The position numbers were made by a program, and so were the translations under genes. From an uncultured Oscillospiraceae bacterium (GTDB lineage: Bacteria; Bacillota; Clostridia; UBA1212; UBA1255), in NCBI GenBank assembly GCA_902462635.1, contig CABQCN010000064.1, positions 1 to 7,473 of the forward strand: 7,473 nucleotides of DNA. Reading direction: 5' to 3'. Below the pieces are notes generated by a model. That model was not told where the DNA came from. It worked only from the letters and a program-made list of their open reading frames with translations, and made no database searches. Within the stretch, counting starts at the first letter, position 1; each line of letters starts with the position of its first letter. Shown here in pieces: positions 1 through 6,331 of this stretch.

Positions 1-46
1 GATGGTCAGCAAGAAGAAAATCCAGGAAGCGCTAACGGCAGAATAA
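1..46 (+). CDS. C-terminal end of an upstream gene (partial, unidentified)
   Basis: Reading from base 2, the frame gives MVSKKKIQEALTAE followed by a double stop TAA TAA at 44-49. The stop sits 22 bases before the permease ATG, typical operon spacing. I prefer this frame because of the tandem stops and the charged, tail-like sequence. Frame 1 also stays open, to a stop at 79-81 inside the permease gene, and cannot be excluded. Too little remains to name a product. A second permease, a membrane-fusion protein or a regulator would all fit in front of an FtsX-type ABC pair. Confidence 0.35.
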   Translation, partial: MVSKKKIQEALTAE

Positions 47-68
47 TAAAACGAAAGAGAGATTCGGA

Positions 69-1253
69 ATGTTTACGATAAAATATATTGCTTCACTCTG
101 GAAAAGAAAAATACCGGGACAATTGTTGTCGTTCGTATATGCGATTCCGGTGACGTTGATCCTCCTATGCAGCTTGGCCCAGATGTTTGCGCCGATTACG
201 GCCAATCTCTTATTTGAGAAGAATGCAGGCTACCGATATGTTTATAGTACGGCGTATTCAGAGTATTCGGAGAATCAAGAAGGCGGCATTCCGATCAGCA
301 AAGGCGCTGAAAAGCTCAATAAAGAAAGTCAGGCAATAAAAGCGCTGTATACCGATAACAAATACATCAGGTCAGGCTATAATGAGAAGCTTTCAAAAAA
401 TGACACGGCGTATTATGATCAGACTTCTATAGCAAAACTATTCGTCATGCAAGCCGGCGCGGATTTCTCCGGGACATTCTTCACAGATGATAATTTTACG
501 GATCAGGATACGCCGGGCAGAACCCAATATGCAGGGAAACCGCAGATTTATTTATCTTATAATACTGCAAAATATTTAAAGGCCCAAAAGGGCGATACTG
601 TTTTAGTAGAATTTATCGGCAGAGAGACAACGTACGTAAACTGTATTGTCTCCGGTTTTATGAAACCTCTGTATGACGGTACTTCGGAAGGCAACACACC
701 GACGGAATATAATAAATATATGGCGTTTCCCTCTCTAATGATTGTAGATCAGGCTTTATATGAACAAATTGCCGCCGGAGATCCGACAATTTTGCTGAAA
801 GCATTTTCTTCGCATAAAATCGATTTGGATGGGGCGGACTCTGTCGCTGTGAATACCCGGGATGAAATTTTATCGGATTTGAAGTCGACGCTGAAACAAA
901 AGGAAATCTTTAACCGGTTTCTGCTGCAGATCGTTTTTTCTCTGATCACCAGTATGATCCTGCTGACAATCGAATTTAATTTTACGCGGAAAAAGAATAT
1001 GAAGGATATGGAAATATTGGGGATGCTGGGAATGCGGAAGAACGATATGAAACGGATTTTATCGATACAGGTATTTATCAGTTATCTTGTTACGTTGATA
1101 TTGTCCGGACTGATCTGTATCTATATTTATTTCGATTTGTTTTTGCATATGTATTGCGAACCGGTATTAATCATAACGATTACTGCCGGATTATTGCTTG
1201 CCGGCGTGATCTTTATTCTCTTACGTGCGTTATTTGTCCAAAAAACGATATAA
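69..1253 (+). CDS. MacB/FtsX-type ABC transporter permease
   Basis: This 394-residue protein has the layout of the MacB/LolC/FtsX permease family. TM1 lies at about residues 18-40. An extracytoplasmic domain of about 240 residues follows (roughly 42-280), rich in Tyr, Thr and Asp. TM2 (about 282-303), TM3 (332-356) and TM4 (364-388) are grouped at the C-terminus. The cytoplasmic loop between TM2 and TM3 carries DMEILGMLGMRKNDMKRI (313-330), the typical FtsX coupling segment that contacts the ATPase. A purine-rich Shine-Dalgarno-like stretch (AAAGAGAG, 54-61) sits 7 bases before the ATG. The ATPase gene starts 20 bases after the stop. Four-TM members work as homodimers that convert ATP hydrolysis into movement of the outer domain, serving lipoprotein transport, drug or peptide efflux, or signalling. 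The substrate cannot be read here. Family assignment is firm from the architecture; function is inferred. Confidence 0.88.
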   Translation: MFTIKYIASLWKRKIPGQLLSFVYAIPVTLILLCSLAQMFAPITANLLFEKNAGYRYVYSTAYSEYSENQEGGIPISKGAEKLNKESQAIKALYTDNKYIRSGYNEKLSKNDTAYYDQTSIAKLFVMQAGADFSGTFFTDDNFTDQDTPGRTQYAGKPQIYLSYNTAKYLKAQKGDTVLVEFIGRETTYVNCIVSGFMKPLYDGTSEGNTPTEYNKYMAFPSLMIVDQALYEQIAAGDPTILLKAFSSHKIDLDGADSVAVNTRDEILSDLKSTLKQKEIFNRFLLQIVFSLITSMILLTIEFNFTRKKNMKDMEILGMLGMRKNDMKRILSIQVFISYLVTLILSGLICIYIYFDLFLHMYCEPVLIITITAGLLLAGVIFILLRALFVQKTI

Positions 1254-1273
1254 AAGTAAGGAGAGAAATCGAT

Positions 1274-1957
1274 ATGAGCTTTATTGAATTCCAAAATGTC
1301 AGTCTTACATTTCAAACCAAAACACAGCGGATTCCCATTTTTGCAAATCTGGAATTACATATTGAAAAAGGAGAATTCGTAACGATTTATGGGCCTTCCG
1401 GGAAAGGAAAATCTACACTTTTAAATCTTGTTTCCGGATTTTTGCGCCCTACGGATGGTAAAATATTCGTGGATGGCAATGATCTATGTAAAATGTCGGA
1501 GAAGGCTGTCTGCAAATACCGGAATAAGCGAATCGGATATATTTTTCAAGCCTTTAACCTGATCCAGCAATTTAACGTTTGGGATAACGTATCGGTACCG
1601 TTGCTGCTTTCCGGAATGAAGAAGACAGACATAAAGAAACGAGTCGAAGAACTGCTTGAAATCGCAGGGCTGTCCAATCGGAGAACCGAATATCCGCGGA
1701 CGCTTTCCGGCGGGGAACAGCAGCGGGTGGCCTTTGCAAGAGCGGTTGCCAATGATCCGGATATTCTCTTAGCTGACGAGCCGACAGGAAATCTTGATAC
1801 GGAAAACGGAGAACGGCTGATCGGATTAATCCAGGATTTAAATAAAAAGAATCATATTACCGTACTTTGCGTTTCGCATGACCCGCGCATAATCGCGCTG
1901 GAGGAAAAAGAAAATACAAAAAAAATTGACATCGAAACGATCACAAAACAGGAATAA
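1274..1957 (+). CDS. ABC transporter ATP-binding protein, LolD/MacB type
   Basis: This 227-residue nucleotide-binding subunit drives the permease just upstream. All expected motifs are present: Walker A GPSGKGKST (40-48, Lys in place of the common Ser at the variable fifth position), Q-loop Gln92 in IGYIFQAFNL, signature LSGGEQQ (144-150), Walker B ILLADEP with catalytic Glu169, D-loop NLDT (173-176) and switch His202 in SHD. The spacing and the IGYIFQAFNLI segment are typical of the LolD/MacB/FtsE group. ATG 1274 is chosen because AAGGAGAG (1258-1265) lies 8 bases before it and because the family begins with a short strand (IEFQNVSLTF). The same frame is open back to 1154, but that part overlaps the permease and carries no family sequence. 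The length is normal for a single-domain ATPase, with only a short Lys/Glu-rich tail after the H-loop region. The two genes are almost certainly co-transcribed. Confidence 0.93.
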   Translation: MSFIEFQNVSLTFQTKTQRIPIFANLELHIEKGEFVTIYGPSGKGKSTLLNLVSGFLRPTDGKIFVDGNDLCKMSEKAVCKYRNKRIGYIFQAFNLIQQFNVWDNVSVPLLLSGMKKTDIKKRVEELLEIAGLSNRRTEYPRTLSGGEQQRVAFARAVANDPDILLADEPTGNLDTENGERLIGLIQDLNKKNHITVLCVSHDPRIIALEEKENTKKIDIETITKQE

Positions 1958-1977
1958 GCCGTCTCTCTGTTACGTGG

Positions 1978-2007
1978 TTGTGCGGTGCTGCCGTTTTATG
2001 GTATCCT
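1978..2007 (+). promoter_or_regulatory. Candidate extended -10 promoter before the HAD gene
   Basis: TATCCT (2002-2007) is preceded by TGG, giving an extended -10 arrangement (TGn-TATCCT). TTGTGC (1978-1983) lies 18 bases upstream as a poor -35. The -10 matches consensus at four of six positions and the -35 at three. It lies in the only gap between the ABC unit and the HAD gene, which makes a promoter here plausible. The same bases also belong to an inverted repeat, so the match may be incidental. Confidence 0.3.
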
Positions 2008-2038
2008 TTTGGAGGAAATGATACGCCTGAAAACGGCA
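1989..2038 (+). promoter_or_regulatory. Long imperfect hairpin with GGAGG in its loop
   Basis: TGCCGTTTT (1989-1997) and AAAACGGCA (2030-2038) are perfect 9-base inverted repeats. Inside them GTATC (2001-2005) pairs with GATAC (2020-2024), and TTT (2007-2009) with AAA (2016-2018). This leaves TGGAGG (2010-2015) in the apical loop, with small internal mismatches between the helices. No T-tract follows on either strand, so it is not an obvious terminator. It could be an operator-like palindrome or an RNA structure in the leader of the HAD gene. Confidence 0.45.
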
Positions 2039-2059
2039 GAAAGAGAGGAACAAAGCGGC

Positions 2060-2941
2060 ATGGAACATTTTACGCCCAAAAAATCCGGGCAAGAGACCGG
2101 AGCAGGCGGCGGAAGGACGCTGTACGTATCGGATCTCGACGGCACTCTGCTGCGGCGGGACGAGACGATTTCTCCGTTTACCGCGGAAACGATCAATCGG
2201 CTCGTGGAAGCAGGGATGCTGTTTTCTTATGCTACGGCGCGCTCCTACCTGACGGCGTCGAAGGTTGCTGCGGGGATTACCGCCAGGATTCCGGTGATCG
2301 TGTATAACGGCGCATTTATCGTTGACAGCCAGACGCAGGCCGTTCTGCTTTCGAATTATTTTACGGAAGAAGAGGCCGCTACGATCCAGGCGGCGCTGTT
2401 TCAAAACGGTGTTGCCCCGATCGTATATTCTGTGCTTGATGGCGCGGAAAAATTTACTTACTACGAAGATTCCGTCACTTCCGGTATGCGTTTCTTTCTG
2501 GACAGCCGGAAGAAGGACGTACGGAACCGCCCGGTCACGCGGCAGGAAGCGCTGTGCGCGGGCAGTGTGTTTTATTTTTGCTGTATCGATGAGGAAGAAA
2601 AATTGCAGCCTGTCTATGCGTTGCTGAAAGACCGTTACCACTGCATCTTTCAACGCGATCTCTACAGCGGAGAACCGTGGCTGGAAATTCTGCCGAAGGG
2701 GGCGACAAAAGCAAATGCCGCGCTGCAGCTGAAAGGCTTGCTCGGCGCAAGCCGCGTGGTATGCTTTGGCGATGGGAAAAACGATCTTTCCCTGTTCGGC
2801 GTTGCGGAGGAATGTTATGCGGTGGCAAACGCCGTTCCGGAACTGAAGGCCTGCGCTACGGCCGTGATCGGCGGAAACGCGGAAGATGGCGTCGCCTCCT
2901 GGCTGTCTTCCCATGCCCGGGTCCGGGAAGAGACCAAATGA
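2060..2941 (+). CDS. Cof-type HAD-IIB family hydrolase (phosphatase)
   Basis: From ATG 2060 this is a 293-residue protein of the Cof/YidA branch of the haloacid dehalogenase superfamily, Mg-dependent phosphatases of sugar phosphates, nucleotides or cofactor phosphates in the cytoplasm. Motif I is DLDGTLL, with nucleophile Asp25 and acid/base Asp27. Motif II is Thr59 in SYATARS. NGA (83-85) is the conserved Cof turn. The C2-type cap covers roughly 90-205. Motif III is Lys213 in LPKGATK, and motif IV is GDGKND (237-242). All catalytic residues are intact, so activity is expected, but substrate specificity lies in the cap and cannot be read. ATG 2060 has AGAGAGGAA (2042-2050) 9 bases upstream. 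An in-frame ATG at 2018 has GGAGG only 2 bases away, and a GTG at 1985 would give 318 residues. Even the chosen start leaves a longer lead before motif I than is usual. The winged-helix gene follows after 50 bases, probably in the same transcript. Confidence 0.9.
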   Translation: MEHFTPKKSGQETGAGGGRTLYVSDLDGTLLRRDETISPFTAETINRLVEAGMLFSYATARSYLTASKVAAGITARIPVIVYNGAFIVDSQTQAVLLSNYFTEEEAATIQAALFQNGVAPIVYSVLDGAEKFTYYEDSVTSGMRFFLDSRKKDVRNRPVTRQEALCAGSVFYFCCIDEEEKLQPVYALLKDRYHCIFQRDLYSGEPWLEILPKGATKANAALQLKGLLGASRVVCFGDGKNDLSLFGVAEECYAVANAVPELKACATAVIGGNAEDGVASWLSSHARVREETK

Positions 2942-2991
2942 AAACAGCGCTGCAAAATTCAAAAATATTTTAACGGAAGGCGGGACAAAGG

Positions 2992-4047
2992 ATGATACGA
3001 TATCCTGATGAAGAATCGATTGCCGGGCTGCGGATGGAACGGCAGTTTCTGACGCGCCGTGCCACAGAGGCGGAATACACCGCGCTCTATCGTGACACGC
3101 AGCCCGGACAGAACGTATACTGGTGCGGATTCGGCGATCCGCCGAGCATGACATTTCGCGCTGCCTTTGACGATATTGCCTTCAACCGCCGGAGACAGGA
3201 GGAACGCCTTCTTGTTAAGGGGCGTTTCCAGGGCGGTACGCTCGGATGGATCGAAGCGGAGGATCTGGAACTGTTCGCCTGTCTCTTTCGGAAAGAAAGC
3301 GGGAAGCCGCGGCCGGAAGATCTGCTGCTGCTGGATTTGATCGGACGCGAGGGACCGATGAACATCCAGCAGATGAAAGAACTGACCGGCCTGCTTGTAA
3401 AAGAAATCACGCCGGCGCTGCACCGGCTGCAGGAGCAATTTCTGATTTATGAAGACCAGTATGACGGCGCGTGGGACCGGGAATGGTATCGGTTCGCCGA
3501 AATGTTCCCGGAGGTCGATCTGCGCCGGTATTCCCGGCAGGAAGCGCTCAAAATCATTCTCAAGCGGTACGCGAACCGCATCGTGTTTTTTGACGCCGGT
3601 ATGGCAAAGTCGTTCTACCGCCTTCCTTTGAAAGAAATAAAATCCGCGCTGGAAGCGTTGGAGGCGGAGGATTTCCTCGTACCGTACGAAGCCGGTTATC
3701 TGCGGAAGGAGGATCTCGTTTTCCTGCAAACGCATCGTTTCCGCGCGCCGGCATCCGTGTTTGCCATGCACCGAAATGATTTTCTGGTAAAATCTTACGA
3801 ACCGGTGCTCAAAGAAACGTACCGGCATCCGCAATACGATATTTTACAGTACCTTCTGATCGACGGCACATTCCGCGGCGCGGTATACGGACATTTCAAA
3901 AACGGGCCGTATGTCGTGGAAGACGTCGTGCCGGACCTGCCGGAGGACGAGCGGGCGCGGCGGAAACCGGAAATCCTGGAAGCCGTATACGCCGTGAACA
4001 GCAGGGAACACAGCCCGGTGCGGAGGTATTGCGGCAGCGCATTGTAA
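2992..4047 (+). CDS. Winged-helix protein, HTH_42 / AlkZ-YcaQ-like DNA glycosylase family
   Basis: I assign this 351-residue protein to the HTH_42 (AlkZ/YcaQ) group by pattern. An N-terminal segment ends in GTLGWIEAEDLELF (82-95), resembling the family's GTLHLV.AED. A first winged helix lies at about 107-155. A second begins EALKIILKRYANRIVFFDAG (184-203) and runs to about 232, matching the family's 'eALr.Ll.rY...' block. The C-terminal beta-rich part contains DILQYLLIDGTFRGAVYG (283-300), like the usual 'l.vdG...G'. Characterised members excise bulky alkylated bases or unhook DNA crosslinks. The catalytic Q-x-Q (or Q-x-D) region seems replaced here by QPGQ (37-40), and the His after GTL is Gly, so glycosylase activity is doubtful; a DNA-binding or regulatory role is possible. 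The ATG has GGAAGG (2975-2980) 11 bases upstream. The gene is probably co-transcribed with the HAD gene. Confidence 0.65.
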   Translation: MIRYPDEESIAGLRMERQFLTRRATEAEYTALYRDTQPGQNVYWCGFGDPPSMTFRAAFDDIAFNRRRQEERLLVKGRFQGGTLGWIEAEDLELFACLFRKESGKPRPEDLLLLDLIGREGPMNIQQMKELTGLLVKEITPALHRLQEQFLIYEDQYDGAWDREWYRFAEMFPEVDLRRYSRQEALKIILKRYANRIVFFDAGMAKSFYRLPLKEIKSALEALEAEDFLVPYEAGYLRKEDLVFLQTHRFRAPASVFAMHRNDFLVKSYEPVLKETYRHPQYDILQYLLIDGTFRGAVYGHFKNGPYVVEDVVPDLPEDERARRKPEILEAVYAVNSREHSPVRRYCGSAL

Positions 4048-4061
4048 CCGCGCAAACGATA

Positions 4062-4095
4062 CGGCCGGACACCCGGCTGCATTTGTCTGTTTTTT
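4062..4095 (+). terminator. Probable intrinsic terminator of the HAD/AlkZ-like unit
   Basis: CGGCCGG (4062-4068) pairs with CCGGCTG (4073-4079) through seven pairs, one of them G-U, around an ACAC loop. A T-rich tail follows at once and ends in six Ts (4090-4095). It lies 14 bases after the stop of the winged-helix gene, where a terminator is expected. The T-run is not directly against the stem, which lowers confidence. Confidence 0.5.
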
Positions 4096-4156
4096 GGACG
4101 ATTTGGAGGGAATGCCTAAATTTGCGGCATCCCGTTCGAATCGTCCATTTCCTTTT
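4095..4156 (+). terminator. Long hairpin with T-rich tail (second terminator or MMPL leader element)
   Basis: The 9-base arms TGGACGATT (4095-4103) and AATCGTCCA (4139-4147) continue inward through G-U pairs into GGGA-A-TGCC (4108-4116) against GGCATCCC (4126-4133). The result is an almost unbroken stem of about 21 pairs, with single-base bulges at 4112 and 4134 and a 9-base loop (4117-4125). TTTCCTTTT follows at 4148-4156. It could back up the first terminator, or be an attenuator-like structure in the MMPL transcript. The sequence does not decide between these. Confidence 0.5.
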
Positions 4157-4235
4157 ACCGGAGACGGGAATAAGATAAAAAAGCTGGCCGGCCGCCAGAA
4201 GAAATCTTATTGTGAAACAGGAGGAATCATACGTC
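4157..4235 (+). promoter_or_regulatory. Leader/promoter region of the MMPL operon
   Basis: This stretch lies between the long hairpin and the MMPL start. TAAGAT (4171-4176) matches the -10 consensus at four of six bases, but the hexamer 17 bases upstream (TTTCCT) is a poor -35. A small hairpin, CTGGC-CGGCC-GCCAG (4184-4198), follows. AGGAGG (4219-4224) lies 11 bases before ATG 4236 and decides that start over an in-frame GTG at 4212. No operator repeat for a regulator was seen. Confidence 0.3.
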
Positions 4236-6326
4236 ATGAAATTTGGAAAAGCGGTAGTAAAATACCGTGTGCCGATTCTGATCGTTGCCGTGGCGCTCCT
4301 GATCCCATCCGTAATCGGTATGGCAGCGACAAGGATCAATTACGATATGCTGACATATCTGCCGGAGGATATCGACACGGTGATCGGTCAGAACGAACTG
4401 CTCGATGATTTCGGAAAGGGCGCTTTTTCTTTTATCATTGCGGAAGATTTACCGGATAAAGACGTTTCTGCATTGAAACATAAGATAGAAGCGGTGGAAC
4501 ACGTGGAAACGGTGCTTTGGTACGATAGTCTGGCAGATATTTCCGTTCCGAAAGAAATGCTGCCGGAAGAAATATATCGTGCATTCAATACGGAAAATGC
4601 GACCATGCTTGCGGTGTTTTTCGATACGTCTACGTCTTCGGACGATACGATGGACGCGATTCGCGAAATCCGCGCCGCGGCGGGGAAGCAGTGCTTCGTC
4701 TCCGGCATGTCGGCGCTCGTTACGGACCTGAAGGATCTTTGCGAGAAGGAAGAACCGATTTATGTGGCGATTGCGGTCGTTCTTGCGTGCGCGGCAATGA
4801 TGGTCTTTATGGATAATTGGATTGTGCCGTTCGTTTTCCTGCTCAGCATCGGAATGTCGATTCTGCTCAATATGGGAACGAATTATTTCCTCGGGGAGAT
4901 TTCATACCTGACAAAAGCGCTGTCTGCGGTCCTGCAGCTCGCGGTAACAATGGATTATTCCATTTTCCTGTGGCACAGCTACCATGAGCAGCGGAACCTT
5001 TGCGAAGACAAATATGCGGCGATGGCAAATGCGATCAGAAATACCGTTTCGTCCGTAGTGGGGAGTTCGATTACGACGGTCGCGGGATTTATCGCGTTAT
5101 GTTTCATGAGCTTTACGCTCGGACGCGATCTCGGCGTCGTCATGGCCAAGGGCGTCTTGCTCGGCGTCATCGGATGTGTTACGACGCTGCCGGCGATGCT
5201 TCTGGCACTCGATAAACTTTTACTGAAGACGCAGCACCGCCCGCTCGTGCCGCAGCCGAAAAAGACCGCAAAATTCATTACGAAATGCTTCCCGGTGTTT
5301 CTGATTTTATTTGCGGTATTGCTGACGCCGGCCTATCTGGGGTACAGAAAAACGAACGGAGAAGTATATTACGACATGGGCGAATGCCTGCCGCAGGATA
5401 TGGAATACGTGATTGCAAATTCGAAACTGCAGGAAGAATTCGATATCGCGTCGACGCATATGCTGCTGGTTGATACGGATGTGAGCGGGAAAACTGTAAA
5501 ATCTATGATTGCGGAGATGGAAGCGGTTCCGGGCGTAAAATATGTGCTCGGCCTCGAATCCGTGCTGGGATCCGCAGTACCGGAAGAAATCTTACCGGAA
5601 TCTGTAGTGCGTATTTTAAAAAGCGATCGCTGGGAACTGCTGCTGATCAATTCCGAATACCGCGTGGCGAGCGACGCCGTCAATTCGCAGCTGGACAGCC
5701 TGAACGGAATTTTAAAAAAATACGATCCCAGCGGCATGCTGATCGGAGAGGCGCCGTGCATGAAGGATATGATCGAAACGACGGATCAGGATTTCAAGGT
5801 TGTCAACGCGATTTCTATTATCGCCATATTCGTGATTATTGCAATTGTGGAAAAGAGCATTACGCTTCCCGTTATATTGGTGGCGGTGATTGAATTTGCA
5901 ATTTTTATCAATCTCGGCCTGCCCCACTATTTGGGGGAATCGCTGCCGTTTATCGCGCCGATCTGCATCAGCACGATCCAGCTCGGGGCTACGGTCGATT
6001 ATGCGATCCTGATGACGACGCGTTATAAAAAAGAACGATATGAAGGCAACGATAAGCGAAGCGCGGTGACGACGGCGCTGGCGGCCTCGATTCCCTCGAT
6101 CACAGTCAGCGCGCTGGGGTTGTTTGCGGCGACGTTCGGCGTGGCGCTTTATTCCGATATCGATATCATCGGCTCGATGTGCAGTCTGATGGCACGCGGG
6201 GCGATTATCAGTATGCTGTGCGTCATATTGATCCTGCCGGCGCTGTTTCTGCTGCTGGATAAAGTCATTTGCGCGACGAGCATCGGTTTGAAACCAAAAC
6301 AGAAAGAAAAATCTACGGAGGTCTGA
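4236..6326 (+). CDS. MMPL/RND-family transporter
   Basis: This 696-residue protein is a complete MMPL-type exporter of the RND superfamily, made of two homologous halves. Half 1 has TM1 (about 12-32), an extracytoplasmic domain (about 33-172) and TM2-6 (about 174-327). Half 2 has TM7 (351-370), a second outer domain (about 371-518) and TM8-12 (521-676). The TM4 and TM10 motifs TMDYSIF (Asp240, Tyr241) and TVDYAIL (Asp588, Tyr589) correspond to the paired Asp-Tyr proton relay known from mycobacterial MmpL3, so proton-driven export from the cytoplasmic membrane is expected. The length is close to that of compact Bacillota members and lacks the large C-terminal domain of mycobacterial ones. ATG 4236 is preferred over GTG 4212 because AGGAGG lies 11 bases before it. 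Its TGA stop overlaps or nearly abuts the start of the heptad-repeat protein gene, suggesting translational coupling and joint function. Substrates of such proteins include lipids, siderophores and antimicrobials; none can be chosen here. Confidence 0.93.
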   Translation: MKFGKAVVKYRVPILIVAVALLIPSVIGMAATRINYDMLTYLPEDIDTVIGQNELLDDFGKGAFSFIIAEDLPDKDVSALKHKIEAVEHVETVLWYDSLADISVPKEMLPEEIYRAFNTENATMLAVFFDTSTSSDDTMDAIREIRAAAGKQCFVSGMSALVTDLKDLCEKEEPIYVAIAVVLACAAMMVFMDNWIVPFVFLLSIGMSILLNMGTNYFLGEISYLTKALSAVLQLAVTMDYSIFLWHSYHEQRNLCEDKYAAMANAIRNTVSSVVGSSITTVAGFIALCFMSFTLGRDLGVVMAKGVLLGVIGCVTTLPAMLLALDKLLLKTQHRPLVPQPKKTAKFITKCFPVFLILFAVLLTPAYLGYRKTNGEVYYDMGECLPQDMEYVIANSKLQEEFDIASTHMLLVDTDVSGKTVKSMIAEMEAVPGVKYVLGLESVLGSAVPEEILPESVVRILKSDRWELLLINSEYRVASDAVNSQLDSLNGILKKYDPSGMLIGEAPCMKDMIETTDQDFKVVNAISIIAIFVIIAIVEKSITLPVILVAVIEFAIFINLGLPHYLGESLPFIAPICISTIQLGATVDYAILMTTRYKKERYEGNDKRSAVTTALAASIPSITVSALGLFAATFGVALYSDIDIIGSMCSLMARGAIISMLCVILILPALFLLLDKVICATSIGLKPKQKEKSTEV

Positions 6327-6331
6327 TGATC

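Noticed and set aside
1154..1273. N-terminal extension of the ATPase by 40 residues
   Set aside because: It overlaps the permease gene, lacks a good ribosome binding site and contributes no family sequence. ATG 1274 has a proper AAGGAGAG.
2938..2973. 11-codon open frame starting at the HAD stop (ATGA overlap)
   Set aside because: It is very short, has no convincing ribosome binding site and no conserved look. ATG 2992 with GGAAGG upstream opens the real next gene.
1970..3154. 394-codon open frame on the minus strand
   Set aside because: It runs antisense across the complete HAD gene and the start of the winged-helix gene. Its Arg/His/Cys-rich translation shows no domain. Long antisense frames are expected in this GC-rich stretch.
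2959..3834. 291-codon open frame on the minus strand
   Set aside because: It is antisense to the winged-helix gene, has a biased Arg/Phe/Gln-rich composition and no recognisable motif.
4094..4408. Possible small + strand gene starting MDDLEG or MPKFAAS before the MMPL gene
   Set aside because: Its start lies inside the long hairpin, the GGAGGG is only one base from the inner ATG, and most of the frame overlaps the well-supported MMPL gene out of frame.
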